A DNA stretch of 64,000 bases from a virus. The stretch lies in IMG/VR virus record IMGVR_UViG_3300025120_014869, positions 1 to 64,000 of that record; one strand, written 5' to 3'. A program made the position numbers and the translations under genes. Shown here piece after piece: positions 41,615 through 50,231 of the stretch; the first letter of the stretch is position 1; every line of letters starts with the position of its first letter. The notes under the pieces were generated by a model, which worked only from the letters and a program-made list of their open reading frames with translations, had not been told where the DNA came from and did no database searches.

Positions 41615-42472
41615 ATGAGTATAACGAGTTCAATGTTTGATAGTATAAAGTCAGCCTTAGCAGCTGATAACGAGAGTAGTAAAAGTGGTATAGCCGATAT
41701 CCTTAAAACTGAAGTAGGTAATACATATACAGTTAGATTACTACCCTTTGGTAAAGATCCGAAAAAGACGTTTTTTCATTTTTACCAGCATGGTTGGAAT
41801 AGTTTTGCAACAGGTCAATATACAAGTGCCCTATCTTTGCAAACGTTTGGTGAAAGAGATCCTATAGCTGAAGAAAGATTTAAGATCTTACGTACAGGTT
41901 CTGATGAAGAGAAAGAAAAAGCTAAAGCTATTATGAGATCAGAAAAATGGTTAGTTAATATATATGTTGTTAATGATCCGGTTAATCCTGAAAATAATGG
42001 TAAGATTAAAGTATTAAGATATGGTAAGCAGATTCATAATATTATTATGGATGCGATTGAAGGTGAAGATTCAGCTGATTTCGGTCCTCGTATCTTTGAT
42101 TTAGGTCCTAATGGAGTTAATTTTAGAGTTAAAGTTGAGAAGCAAGGTGATTATCCTACTTATGTTTCATCTAAGTTTGCAATGCCTAGTTCAATTGATG
42201 GATTAGATGAAGATGAAGATGCGCATAAGAAAGTGTATGATAATGTAATTGACTTAACTACTGTATTTACAGCAAAAAGTTATGATGATTTAAAAACTAT
42301 GTTAGATGAGCATTTTTACGTTGGTGATAATACTAAAGTAGAAGAAACTACAGTTAATGAAATAGTAAGCCAACCTGTTATTACTAATACCGCTCCTCCT
42401 GTTCAAGAAGAAAAGAAATCAGAAAGCGAAGATGAAGTATTGAAGGAATTACTTGATGGGTTAGATGTATAA
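41615..42472 (+). CDS. 32: ssDNA-binding protein gp32
   Basis: 285 aa. Core KWLVNIYVVNDPVNPENNGK then VLRYGKQIHNII aligns with T4 [26 protein letters not shown]. The T4 zinc ligands (His and three Cys between core strands) are absent; there is no Cys at all. Acidic C-terminal tail (DEVLKELLDGLDV) for protein contacts is kept. Coats ssDNA at forks. Confidence 0.9.
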   Translation: MSITSSMFDSIKSALAADNESSKSGIADILKTEVGNTYTVRLLPFGKDPKKTFFHFYQHGWNSFATGQYTSALSLQTFGERDPIAEERFKILRTGSDEEKEKAKAIMRSEKWLVNIYVVNDPVNPENNGKIKVLRYGKQIHNIIMDAIEGEDSADFGPRIFDLGPNGVNFRVKVEKQGDYPTYVSSKFAMPSSIDGLDEDEDAHKKVYDNVIDLTTVFTAKSYDDLKTMLDEHFYVGDNTKVEETTVNEIVSQPVITNTAPPVQEEKKSESEDEVLKELLDGLDV

Positions 42473-42969
42473 TGTCTCAAGACGATATCAGAAAACAGCA
42501 TGAGGAAGATCAAGCGGTACTAGCGTTTTTAGGCGGAACTTATGGGGAACTCAAACAGCTAGACGGTCATATTGTTGGCCGTTCTAGCACCCTAGCCCCT
42601 AGAAGTGAAGAAACAAAAAAGGTAGTTGAGGAGTTTGTTAAATCTAAACAACAAGCTCCAAGACCTGCTCCTCCACCTCCTCCACCAACCCCTCCTCCAG
42701 TTGAAATCCAACAGCAAGAGATAGTTCAACAAGTAGATCAACATACGATAGTACCACCGGAAATTCAAGATGATGAACCGTTCAATGACGATCAATTAAC
42801 GTTTAATTTTGACGTAACTGAAAAGGATTTACTATTTGATAAGATTGATAAATTAACTACACAAGTCGATAAATTACATCGTAAAGTCGATAAGTTGTTT
42901 AATGAGTTGAAGACGCCAGTAAAAAAGCAGTCAAAAAAAAAATCAGTTGAACCTAAAGAGGAAAACTAA
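42472..42969 (+). CDS. Pro-rich linker / coiled-coil protein
   Basis: 165 aa. Helical start, poly-Pro linker (about 62-80), Gln-rich segment, QLTFNFDV, then a heptad coiled coil (DKIDKLTTQVDKLHRKVDKL) and Lys-rich end. Starts in the last codons of gp32, so co-expressed with it; may be a replisome adaptor. Unknown. Confidence 0.6.
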   Translation: MSQDDIRKQHEEDQAVLAFLGGTYGELKQLDGHIVGRSSTLAPRSEETKKVVEEFVKSKQQAPRPAPPPPPPTPPPVEIQQQEIVQQVDQHTIVPPEIQDDEPFNDDQLTFNFDVTEKDLLFDKIDKLTTQVDKLHRKVDKLFNELKTPVKKQSKKKSVEPKEEN

Positions 42970-42986
42970 TATAATAAAGCATATAT
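42947..42986 (+). promoter_or_regulatory. Promoter of gp45 (AGGAA variant)
   Basis: TTGAAC (42947-42952), 17 nt, TATAAT (42970-42975), 11 nt, ATG 42987; AGGAAA ends 5 nt before the -10. Confidence 0.55.
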
Positions 42987-43715
42987 ATGGCTTATTTAAA
43001 AATAAAAAATAAAAAAGATTTTATATCTAATTTCTTAGGACCTATTTCCAATCTTAATGAAACTTGTATATTAGAAGTAAAAGATAATAAATTAATATCA
43101 ATATTAGCTTCTGCTGATAGTACGATTGTATGTAAAGGTGAAGTAGAGATTGAGTGTGATATAGAAACTAAAATTAATATACCTGATATAAAAAAGTTTA
43201 TACGTGTATTAGAGATTATACCTACTGCAGATATAGAATTGAATATTAGTAGTAATAATATTTCTTATAATAAAGATGGTTATAAATTTAGATATCATTT
43301 ATTAGATGATGGTATTATAAAACAACCTTCTCTTAATATTGATAAAGTTAATAAACTAACTTTTGATACATCTTTTGAAGTAAAAGAAAATAATTTAAGT
43401 ACTATATTTAAAGGTAGTTCATTTGCTACTGAAACTTCTAAAATTTATCTTTATGAAGAGGGTGAAAAGATATATGGAGAGTTAGGTGATAGAAATAGAC
43501 ATAATTCAGATAACTTTGTATGTGTATTAAGTGAAGAATATAACGGTAGTTTACCAAAGGCTTTACCTATTAATTTTGATTCTTTTAGATTGATTAGTTT
43601 TTCAGGTAGTAAAAATATTAAGTTTAATGTCAATACTGAAATGGGTGTGATTACATGCACTTTTGATAAAGGTGATACATCATTGATTTATATTATATCA
43701 GCATTAATTAATTAA
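42987..43715 (+). CDS. 45: Sliding clamp gp45
   Basis: 242 aa, near T4 gp45 (228 aa). Two similar beta-rich halves, acidic, e.g. NKLISILASADSTIVCKGEV and KEDFDKGDTSLIYIISALIN-like C-terminus ending IYIISALIN. Trimeric clamp for gp43, also needed for T4-type late transcription. Clamp loader genes gp44/62 are not in this window. Confidence 0.85.
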   Translation: MAYLKIKNKKDFISNFLGPISNLNETCILEVKDNKLISILASADSTIVCKGEVEIECDIETKINIPDIKKFIRVLEIIPTADIELNISSNNISYNKDGYKFRYHLLDDGIIKQPSLNIDKVNKLTFDTSFEVKENNLSTIFKGSSFATETSKIYLYEEGEKIYGELGDRNRHNSDNFVCVLSEEYNGSLPKALPINFDSFRLISFSGSKNIKFNVNTEMGVITCTFDKGDTSLIYIISALIN

Positions 43716-43716
43716 T

Positions 43717-44073
43717 ATGAAGAAAGATTGGTCTGAACATAAAGTTAAAAATAAAATTAAAACTGCTGGTTATTTTATTAAAAGATTAAAAGATAACGGT
43801 TTTGTAGTTTTTAAAATGTTCAATGCATATGCTAAAAGTGATCCAAGAAGATGGTCAGTTTTAGTAGATCCAGGTAATCATAGTGTATATGTAACTTGTT
43901 TTACCAATAAAGAACAAAAAGGTGAAGTATTATTTGAATTTGACGATGGAGGTAATCATTTTAATAAAGGGTTTTACCTTAAAACTGATAGTATAGAAGT
44001 TATTATTAATTTATTATTAGAAAAAGGCATTAATAATGATGCAACAGTTAATCCATTTGGTTTAATTAAATAA
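43717..44073 (+). CDS. Conserved hypothetical protein
   Basis: 118 aa, alpha/beta. RRWSVLVDPGNHSVYVTCF and FEFDDGGNHFNKGFYLKTDS. One base after gp45 stop, so in the clamp operon. No family recalled with confidence. Confidence 0.6.
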   Translation: MKKDWSEHKVKNKIKTAGYFIKRLKDNGFVVFKMFNAYAKSDPRRWSVLVDPGNHSVYVTCFTNKEQKGEVLFEFDDGGNHFNKGFYLKTDSIEVIINLLLEKGINNDATVNPFGLIK

Positions 44074-44077
44074 TTAC

Positions 44078-44410
44078 ATGGAATCTAACGATGACAGTTT
44101 AGATAATAAAAATAAAAAGCCTGCTAAGAAGAAAAAAATTATAGTTAAGGATGTTATTGATATCAAAACTGAAGAAGTTCTTAAAGAAGCATTAAGAAGA
44201 GTTGTTAGAGAAAAAATAAAAGAAAGAAATTGTGATGATGAAATAGAAGCAATGGTTGCTACTTGCTCAGAGTTTTTAAAATCTTTTATTGTTATGGGAT
44301 ACGATTTTGAAGGAAACGCTATTAAACCAATTTTTTATGGTAAATCAGATTCTGATAAGGATGCGTTAATGTACTACCTTCAAACCTATTTTATGACTGG
44401 ACATCAGTAA
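44078..44410 (+). CDS. Hypothetical protein in clamp operon
   Basis: 110 aa. Lys-rich start (KKPAKKKKIIVKDVIDIK), then helical. Possible transcription or replication accessory protein by position only. Confidence 0.55.
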   Translation: MESNDDSLDNKNKKPAKKKKIIVKDVIDIKTEEVLKEALRRVVREKIKERNCDDEIEAMVATCSEFLKSFIVMGYDFEGNAIKPIFYGKSDSDKDALMYYLQTYFMTGHQ

Positions 44411-44431
44411 TTTTTATATTAAAATATATTA

Positions 44432-45295
44432 GTGAAAGTTTTAATTTTAGGTAAGGGATATATATCTAATTTTCTGGTAGATATTTTTAAAGGTAAAGGT
44501 TATAAGGTAGATAATTTTTCTAGAAAAGAATTAGATTATACTGATGACGATGAACTTTATAGTGTTATATCAACAGAACCATATGAAGCAGTAATTAATA
44601 CAGCAGGTTTTACAGGAAAACCTAACGTTGATGAATGTGAAGTTAGAAGACAAGAATGCTTTAATTTAAATGTAAAGTTACCTAAAACAATAGAAAATAT
44701 ATGCAAACTATGCGACGTAAATTTCGTTCATATAAGTTCAGGTTGTATATATACAGGGTATGAAAAGGAATATACTGAAGAAGATGAACCTAACTTTGGA
44801 TTATTTAACGATGAGGCTAGTTTTTATAGTAAAACTAAACATGCTGGAGAAATGATGTTAGATGATCAATTTACTAATATTATTCGAATAAGAATGCCTA
44901 TAGAAGATAAATTATCTCCTAAAAATTTATTAACTAAATTATTAAAATATGATTTTCTTATTGATTTTGTGAATAGTAAGACAGATGTGTATAAATTAAG
45001 TGAGTTTGTATTTACTGTAGTTGAAAACTTTAAAGCTGGTATTTATAATGCTGTACATAGCAACCCTCTTTCGACGAAAGATGTTGTAGAAATTTTAAAA
45101 GAATATGAATTAGTTAACGAAAATTGGAATTTTATACCTTATGATGAATTAGATATTAAGGCTAATAGAAGTAATTGTGTTCTTAATAATGATAAATCAT
45201 ATGATGACTTTAATTTTGAGTGGGGAGATGAGGAAACTTACTTAAGACTTAACGCATCGTTAATTTCAAATAGAGAAAAATGGAATGATAAATAA
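44432..45295 (+). CDS. NAD-dependent sugar epimerase/reductase (RmlD-like)
   Basis: 287 aa, GTG start. Nucleotide-binding LILGKGYISNFLVDIF, NTAGFTGKPNVDECE, HISSGCIYTG and catalytic YSKTKHAGE (Y-x3-K). Resembles dTDP-4-dehydrorhamnose reductase-type enzymes. Forms a three-gene cassette for activated sugars. Confidence 0.8.
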   Translation: MKVLILGKGYISNFLVDIFKGKGYKVDNFSRKELDYTDDDELYSVISTEPYEAVINTAGFTGKPNVDECEVRRQECFNLNVKLPKTIENICKLCDVNFVHISSGCIYTGYEKEYTEEDEPNFGLFNDEASFYSKTKHAGEMMLDDQFTNIIRIRMPIEDKLSPKNLLTKLLKYDFLIDFVNSKTDVYKLSEFVFTVVENFKAGIYNAVHSNPLSTKDVVEILKEYELVNENWNFIPYDELDIKANRSNCVLNNDKSYDDFNFEWGDEETYLRLNASLISNREKWNDK

Positions 45296-45755
45296 TAAAC
45301 AAGAAATATTAGGGTTTACTGCAGGTAATTTTGACCTACTGCATCCAGGTTATATATACACGTTTGAAGAAGCAAAAAGACATTGTGATAAATTTATAGT
45401 GTTTTTACAAAGAGATCCTTCTCAAACTAGATTTACAAAATATAAACCTGTTATACCGTATTATGAACGATATAAAACATTAATGGCTATCCAATACATA
45501 GATGATGTTTATATGTACCAAACTGAAGAAGAACTTGTAGAATTAATTGCTTTCTTTAAACCTGATATACGTATATTAGGAGAAGATTATATAGGTAAAA
45601 AATTTACAGGTCATGATATCTTTATAACGCATAAGATACATCCACCTAAAGTCATATATACAACAAGATCGCATGAATGGTCTACAACAAAGATTAAAGA
45701 TTTAATTACAAGACAAACATTAAAACAAAATCCTGATATTTTAAAAGATGAGTAA
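45285..45755 (+). CDS. Cytidylyltransferase-like nucleotidyltransferase
   Basis: 156 aa. FTAGNFDLLHPGYIYTFEEA has the HxGH-type motif (HPGY here, final His replaced by Tyr), and TTRSHEWSTTKIKDLI the ISTTxI-like motif of the TagD/RfaE family. Would activate a sugar or polyol phosphate. Overlaps both neighbours. Confidence 0.75.
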   Translation: MINNKQEILGFTAGNFDLLHPGYIYTFEEAKRHCDKFIVFLQRDPSQTRFTKYKPVIPYYERYKTLMAIQYIDDVYMYQTEEELVELIAFFKPDIRILGEDYIGKKFTGHDIFITHKIHPPKVIYTTRSHEWSTTKIKDLITRQTLKQNPDILKDE

Positions 45756-46701
45756 AAAAAACATATTAGTAACTGGAGGGTATGGATTTATCGGTGGTAA
45801 TTTTATACGATTCCTTAAAGACAATTTTGATCATAATATAGTATGTGTAGATAAGAACGGTTATGCTTCTAATCCGGAATATATTAAAGGTATATGTGAT
45901 GAAGAATATGAGATTGATATTGCAAGACATACCAATGCATTAGAAGAAGTATTTAAAACGCATGATAAATTTGATTATATTTTTCATTTAGCAGCTGAGT
46001 CACATGTAGATAATAGTATTTCAGGTCCTACTGAATTTGTTTATTCTAATGTATTAGGTACGCAAAATCTATTAGAGCTATTCCGTAAACAAGAATATGG
46101 TAAATTTATACATATAAGTACTGATGAGGTTTACGGTCACTTAGGTTATAACGATCCATCATTTACAGAGGATAGTCCTATTGCACCTCGTTCTCCCTAT
46201 GCTGCAAGTAAGGCATCAAGCGATCTCATGTGTTTAAGTTATATTGAAACGTTTCAAAGTAATATATGTATAACAAGGTGTTGTAATAACTATGGACCTA
46301 ATCAGAATGCGGAAAAATTTATACCAACTATAATTAATAGTTTAAAAAATGGAAAGAAAATTCCAGTATATGGTGAAGGGTTAAATATTCGGGAATGGAT
46401 TCACGTGCATGATCATTGTTTAGGTATTTGGGCAGTTGCAACAAAAGGTAAAAAAGGTATATATAATATAGGATCTGGTTTTGAAATCTCTAATATTGAA
46501 TTAGTTGATTGTATTTGTCGTAAAATGGGTAGAGATATTGATGATAGTGTTAAGTTTGTTAAAGATAGATTAGGACATGATTTTAGATATAGTATTGATA
46601 GCACAAAATTAGATAATGAATTGTTATTTGAATTAAATTATCCTAATTTTGAAGATGAGATAGCAAAAGTTGTTGAGTATTATGAAAATCCGACAAGGTG
46701 A
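45748..46701 (+). CDS. dTDP-glucose 4,6-dehydratase-like SDR
   Basis: 317 aa. GGYGFIGGNFIRFL Rossmann motif, HLAAESHVDNSI, STDEVYG with the catalytic T-D-E, YAASKASSD (Y-x3-K), NNYGPNQ and REWIHVHDH, all RmlB/RfbB marks. Product would be a 4-keto-6-deoxy sugar nucleotide, likely for the phage glycosyltransferases or host surface change. Confidence 0.87.
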   Translation: MSKKNILVTGGYGFIGGNFIRFLKDNFDHNIVCVDKNGYASNPEYIKGICDEEYEIDIARHTNALEEVFKTHDKFDYIFHLAAESHVDNSISGPTEFVYSNVLGTQNLLELFRKQEYGKFIHISTDEVYGHLGYNDPSFTEDSPIAPRSPYAASKASSDLMCLSYIETFQSNICITRCCNNYGPNQNAEKFIPTIINSLKNGKKIPVYGEGLNIREWIHVHDHCLGIWAVATKGKKGIYNIGSGFEISNIELVDCICRKMGRDIDDSVKFVKDRLGHDFRYSIDSTKLDNELLFELNYPNFEDEIAKVVEYYENPTR

Positions 46702-46951
46702 AGTGTTTGCATGTCATCACGGGCCTTATGCAGGTCAGATGTTTTGTTTCATTAATAGAAATAAAAAGGAACTGTTATATAATTTTCTTAGAATGCCTGA
46801 AATGATAACTACTTCAATATCACAAAAAGATTTTGATGATGGGTTAGATAAAGGTATAATAAAATTAGTTGAGAAAGTACCAAAGTACGTTTTTCAAGTA
46901 ATTGAAGCACAATATAAGAAAAATGAAAATACTGACGATAGACGGAAATAA
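46682..46951 (+). CDS. Small hypothetical protein
   Basis: 89 aa from ATG 46682 (MKIRQGEVFACHHGPYAGQM), overlapping the dehydratase end by 20 bp. Cys/His in CHHGPYAGQMFC. Unknown. Confidence 0.55.
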   Translation: MKIRQGEVFACHHGPYAGQMFCFINRNKKELLYNFLRMPEMITTSISQKDFDDGLDKGIIKLVEKVPKYVFQVIEAQYKKNENTDDRRK

Positions 46952-47807
46952 TTTAGTTCACAGAGTTTATTGGGTTGCCAATAATATAAAAAACGTAAAA
47001 GAAAATTATCACGTTTATATGTTTTTAAATTCAGTAAAAAGTTATGTAGAATTATATAAGCCTGATAAAACTTTTATGGTCTGGGATGAAAAACCTGATT
47101 ATAGACCTAATAAACGTAAAGAACTATTAAAAGAATATAAAGGTAACCGTAATAAAGATTATAACGTTGAAGTTCATGCAGGTAATGAATTGATAAAAGA
47201 ATTATTACAAGATATAGGTATTCCATCTATTTTTCCAAGAGAATATGAAGCTGATGATGTTATAGGTATAATTGATAAAGCAGCTCGTTCTGAAAGTGTA
47301 TCTAAGTTTTACTTAACAAAAAAATTATACAGACATATTATCATTACTGTTGATAGGGATTTATGTCAATTAATTAATGAAAAAGTTTCAGTTTATGATC
47401 CTATACGAAAATATGAAATTAATAATGATAATTTTGAAGAAAAATTAAAGTATAAGAAGGAAGACTTTATTAAAGTTAAAGCATTGCAAGGTGATAAAAG
47501 TGATAACATACCTGGTATAAAAGGTATGGGTAAAGTTAAAACCGAAAAATACCTAAAAGGAGAAGTAGAATTAACTAATGATGAAATAGAGATATATAAT
47601 AAAAATTTGCAATTAGTTAAGCTTACTAATGATAGTGAAGAAGTTAATTATGTTAATGAGCAAATTTATAAAGCTAGTTTCGATACTAATTGGGATAAGT
47701 TTTTAGATAAATGTAAAGAATTGAAATTTAATAATATTCTTAAGAAAGATACGGTATGGTATAATACCTTTTTTCAAGATAATAGATTAATAGACCTTTT
47801 ATCATAA
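46923..47807 (+). CDS. rnh: RNase H / 5'-3' flap exonuclease
   Basis: 294 aa from ATG 46923 (MKILTIDGNNLVHRVYWV). Acid ligands in TIDGNN, MVWDEKPDYR, YEADDVIGII and ITVDRDLCQL; helix-three-turn-helix QGDKSDNIPGIKGMG. Like T4 Rnh (305 aa), removes RNA primers of lagging-strand fragments. Overlaps the preceding gene by 29 bp. Confidence 0.9.
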   Translation: MKILTIDGNNLVHRVYWVANNIKNVKENYHVYMFLNSVKSYVELYKPDKTFMVWDEKPDYRPNKRKELLKEYKGNRNKDYNVEVHAGNELIKELLQDIGIPSIFPREYEADDVIGIIDKAARSESVSKFYLTKKLYRHIIITVDRDLCQLINEKVSVYDPIRKYEINNDNFEEKLKYKKEDFIKVKALQGDKSDNIPGIKGMGKVKTEKYLKGEVELTNDEIEIYNKNLQLVKLTNDSEEVNYVNEQIYKASFDTNWDKFLDKCKELKFNNILKKDTVWYNTFFQDNRLIDLLS

Positions 47808-47815
47808 ATAATTAT
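47803..47815 (+). promoter_or_regulatory. Late promoter
   Basis: CATAAATA (47803-47810), 5 nt, ATG 47816; partly inside the rnh stop. Confidence 0.6.
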
Positions 47816-48058
47816 ATGCATAATTTTATAAACCCTCAAAAAATTAGATCACCTTATACAGGAGAAACATCTATACCAACATTTAATACATATGATGCAG
47901 ATGGTAAAACTTATGAGCAAGCTATTTTTTCAGACCCGGTAACAGGTCATATTATCAAAAAAGGTTTAATTAGCGTTAAAGATGCTAAGACTGGGGAATT
48001 AATTCAAGATTACAATAGTGCACTAAGTCAGAGTAATACTACTCAACATAGGCAATAA
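47816..48058 (+). CDS. 80-aa late protein, unknown
   Basis: MHNFINPQKIRSPYTGETSI, then acidic and Gln-rich. It is the only gene between rnh and primase with a late promoter. Unknown virion or assembly role. Confidence 0.6.
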   Translation: MHNFINPQKIRSPYTGETSIPTFNTYDADGKTYEQAIFSDPVTGHIIKKGLISVKDAKTGELIQDYNSALSQSNTTQHRQ

Positions 48059-48060
48059 TC

Positions 48061-48093
48061 TTGATATCCTAAGATCATATCTTATAATAAGGT
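48061..48093 (+). promoter_or_regulatory. Early promoter of primase
   Basis: TTGATA (48061-48066), 16 nt, TATAAT (48083-48088), 5 nt, ATG 48094. Confidence 0.65.
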
Positions 48094-49125
48094 ATGATAT
48101 CCGTACCTGAGCAGTATGTTATAGATGTACTATATGAGAATGTTTATAAAATCTCATATAACAAATATACTAAAACCTATAATGGTTGCTGCCCTATATG
48201 TAAAGAAGGAGGTTCTTGGGGTAAAAAGAAAAGATTTTATTATATACCTAATAAAGAATTAGCTTATTGTCATAATTGCGGTTACAGTAAAAAAGCTCTC
48301 GTCTTTATTACTGAAGTTACTAATAAACCTCTTCATTTTGTTATAAATGAAATAAAAGACTTTGATACTGAAATTATAATTGATAAAAAAGAAGAGGTAA
48401 TAAAAAAAGAAATTAATAAAAGTTTACCTGAAGATTGTATTAATTTATCTGATGTAAGTCAAATAGAATATTATAAAGATGATCCAGCAGTTAAAGAAGC
48501 TTTAAGGATTATAAAAGAAAGAAAATTAGATAAAGGTATTAATAAACCTAAAACGTTTTATATTTCATTAAACGATCCTGTACATAAAAATAGATTAATA
48601 TTACCTTTCTATAATGAAATAGATGAAATTATATTTTATCAGAGTAGAGGTTTATTAAAAAAAGATTTATTTAATAAACCAAAGTATCTGAGTAAAGTTA
48701 ATGCAGAAAGAAGTTTATATGGGGTACAAAATATTGATTCTTCTTTAGAACAAGTTTTTGTATTTGAAGGACCTATAGATAGTTATTTTTGTAAAAATGG
48801 ATTAGCTACTTGCGGTATTACAGAAAATAGCAATAGAATGTTTACATCATTGCAGAAAGAACAGTTAAATAAACTTAACTTTTATGATAAAATTTATGTA
48901 TTAGATAATCAATGGTTAGATAAAGCAGCATTGAATAAAAGTATAATTTTAGCAGGTAGTAATGAAAAAGTATTTGTATGGCCTAAAGAATTAAAAACCT
49001 TTAAAGATTTCAATGAAATATGTGTTGCAGGTAATAAAGACAAAATAAGACCTGAATTTATATTAAAAAATACATATTCAGGTCTTAAAGCTAAAATTTT
49101 ATTAACTGAAATAAAAAATAGTTAA
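48094..49125 (+). CDS. 61: DNA primase gp61
   Basis: 343 aa. Zinc ribbon CPICKEGGSWGKKKRFYYIP then AYCHNCG, followed by a TOPRIM domain with FVFEGPIDSYFC (catalytic Glu) and YVLDNQWLD. Works with gp41. TTAA stops shared with the converging gene. Confidence 0.9.
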   Translation: MISVPEQYVIDVLYENVYKISYNKYTKTYNGCCPICKEGGSWGKKKRFYYIPNKELAYCHNCGYSKKALVFITEVTNKPLHFVINEIKDFDTEIIIDKKEEVIKKEINKSLPEDCINLSDVSQIEYYKDDPAVKEALRIIKERKLDKGINKPKTFYISLNDPVHKNRLILPFYNEIDEIIFYQSRGLLKKDLFNKPKYLSKVNAERSLYGVQNIDSSLEQVFVFEGPIDSYFCKNGLATCGITENSNRMFTSLQKEQLNKLNFYDKIYVLDNQWLDKAALNKSIILAGSNEKVFVWPKELKTFKDFNEICVAGNKDKIRPEFILKNTYSGLKAKILLTEIKNS

Positions 49126-49412
49126 TTTTTATTAAGAGGTTGTTCTTTACCTACAAAACCAGGAGCTCTACTACCGGTAGTCATAAAATCTACGTATTGA
49201 TTTAAGGTTTTCAATTCACTTACTATAGCTTCTAATGATTGCTCTATATTACCAAAAGCAATATCTTCATTATCTTCACAATCTAAAGGTTCCATTTGAC
49301 CTAATTGGTCATCTTCAGGAGCCTCTTCCGGGGCATACTGATCATTTACATCTTCAGAAATAGTTTTACCTGCTAAGTATCTTTCAAAAATTATTTTTTC
49401 TTCGTTATTCAT
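49122..49412 (-). CDS. Acidic late protein with tag
   Basis: 96 aa. MNNEEKIIFERYLAGKTISE (I-F-E and I-S-E), acidic Pro/Glu middle, helical end. Downstream of the 136-aa tagged gene. Unknown; candidate head-internal protein. Confidence 0.6.
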   Translation of the reverse strand: MNNEEKIIFERYLAGKTISEDVNDQYAPEEAPEDDQLGQMEPLDCEDNEDIAFGNIEQSLEAIVSELKTLNQYVDFMTTGSRAPGFVGKEQPLNKN

Positions 49413-49429
49413 AATTATACATATTTATA
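49413..49429 (-). promoter_or_regulatory. Late promoter
   Basis: TATAAATA (49429-49422), 9 nt, ATG 49412, inside the 3' end of the upstream gene. Confidence 0.5.
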
Positions 49430-49825
49430 TTTAGGATCATTTGCTCCAGCTAGGTAGCCTTTTAAAATTTCACTTAAAGATGATATTTCCATTGCAACTC
49501 TTGCAATCTTTTTAGTTTCAGCATTTGAAATGCTATCAAATAAAGTATCATCTTCAGCAGTATTGAGTTTAGTTTGTACACTACCTTCTGTACCATTTAA
49601 ATAATTTGAAAATCTATCCATTTCTTGTATCCATGAATTTAATTCATCATACATTTCTTTTTGTCCGTTGGCTATTGGTGCATCTGGCACGTCTACGTCA
49701 AAATCACCTGTATCAGTACCGTCATCCAACGTAGCATCCATTGCTTCTGTATCAGTAATTTCACTGTCTAATTCTTCGTCTTGTTCATTTAAAAACTTAG
49801 AAAACTTTTTTACATATAAACTCAT
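49415..49825 (-). CDS. Acidic late protein with tag
   Basis: 136 aa from ATG 49825 (MSLYVKKFSKFLNEQDEE, L-N-E), chosen for its late promoter 5 nt upstream. Asp/Thr-rich linker then a helical domain (about 55-130). Shares a palindromic promoter with the divergent tagged gene. Unknown. Confidence 0.65.
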   Translation of the reverse strand: MSLYVKKFSKFLNEQDEELDSEITDTEAMDATLDDGTDTGDFDVDVPDAPIANGQKEMYDELNSWIQEMDRFSNYLNGTEGSVQTKLNTAEDDTLFDSISNAETKKIARVAMEISSLSEILKGYLAGANDPKYKYV

Positions 49826-49838
49826 ATTAATATTTATA
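49826..49838 (-). promoter_or_regulatory. Late promoter, left half of divergent pair
   Basis: TATAAATA (49838-49831), 5 nt, ATG 49825; shares TATA with the plus-strand promoter. Confidence 0.7.
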
Positions 49839-49847
49839 AATATTAGT
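49835..49847 (+). promoter_or_regulatory. Late promoter, right half of divergent pair
   Basis: TATAAATA (49835-49842), 5 nt, ATG 49848. Confidence 0.7.
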
Positions 49848-50231
49848 ATGCATTCTAAAGTAAACTTCAATGATTTTTTATCTCAACTAAATGAAGACAT
49901 CGGATCCGACAATATGATACCTGATTCTCAAAGGCAACAACTTGGACTTAAGTCTGAAGTACCTGCTCAACAGACGTCAGTTAATGATATGATGAGAAGA
50001 CAAGGAAGAACTGATGTTGCACCAGAAAATATACCATACCCGTTAGGTCAGTTTGAAGATACTGCATCTGAAGCTTATGTTGCTATACAGAATTTAGAAC
50101 AGATACTTAAAATAGCTAAAACTAATGAAGTTATTAAGAATAAAAAACCTTTAGATGCTATTGGCAAAGAATTAATCAATTTAAAAAAAGAAATAGTTGA
50201 TATTTCAAGGAAAGTGTCTAAAATAAAATAA
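49848..50231 (+). CDS. Late protein with tag
   Basis: 127 aa from ATG 49848 (MHSKVNFNDFLSQLNEDIGS, L-N-E), not the longer upstream frame, because the late promoter ends 5 nt before it. Gln-rich then helical C-terminal half. Unknown. Confidence 0.65.
   Translation: MHSKVNFNDFLSQLNEDIGSDNMIPDSQRQQLGLKSEVPAQQTSVNDMMRRQGRTDVAPENIPYPLGQFEDTASEAYVAIQNLEQILKIAKTNEVIKNKKPLDAIGKELINLKKEIVDISRKVSKIK

Noticed and set aside
46765-46785. GGAAC-N5-TATAAT within the 89-aa gene as a promoter
   Set aside because: No -35 and no start codon at the usual distance; probably a coincidence in coding sequence.
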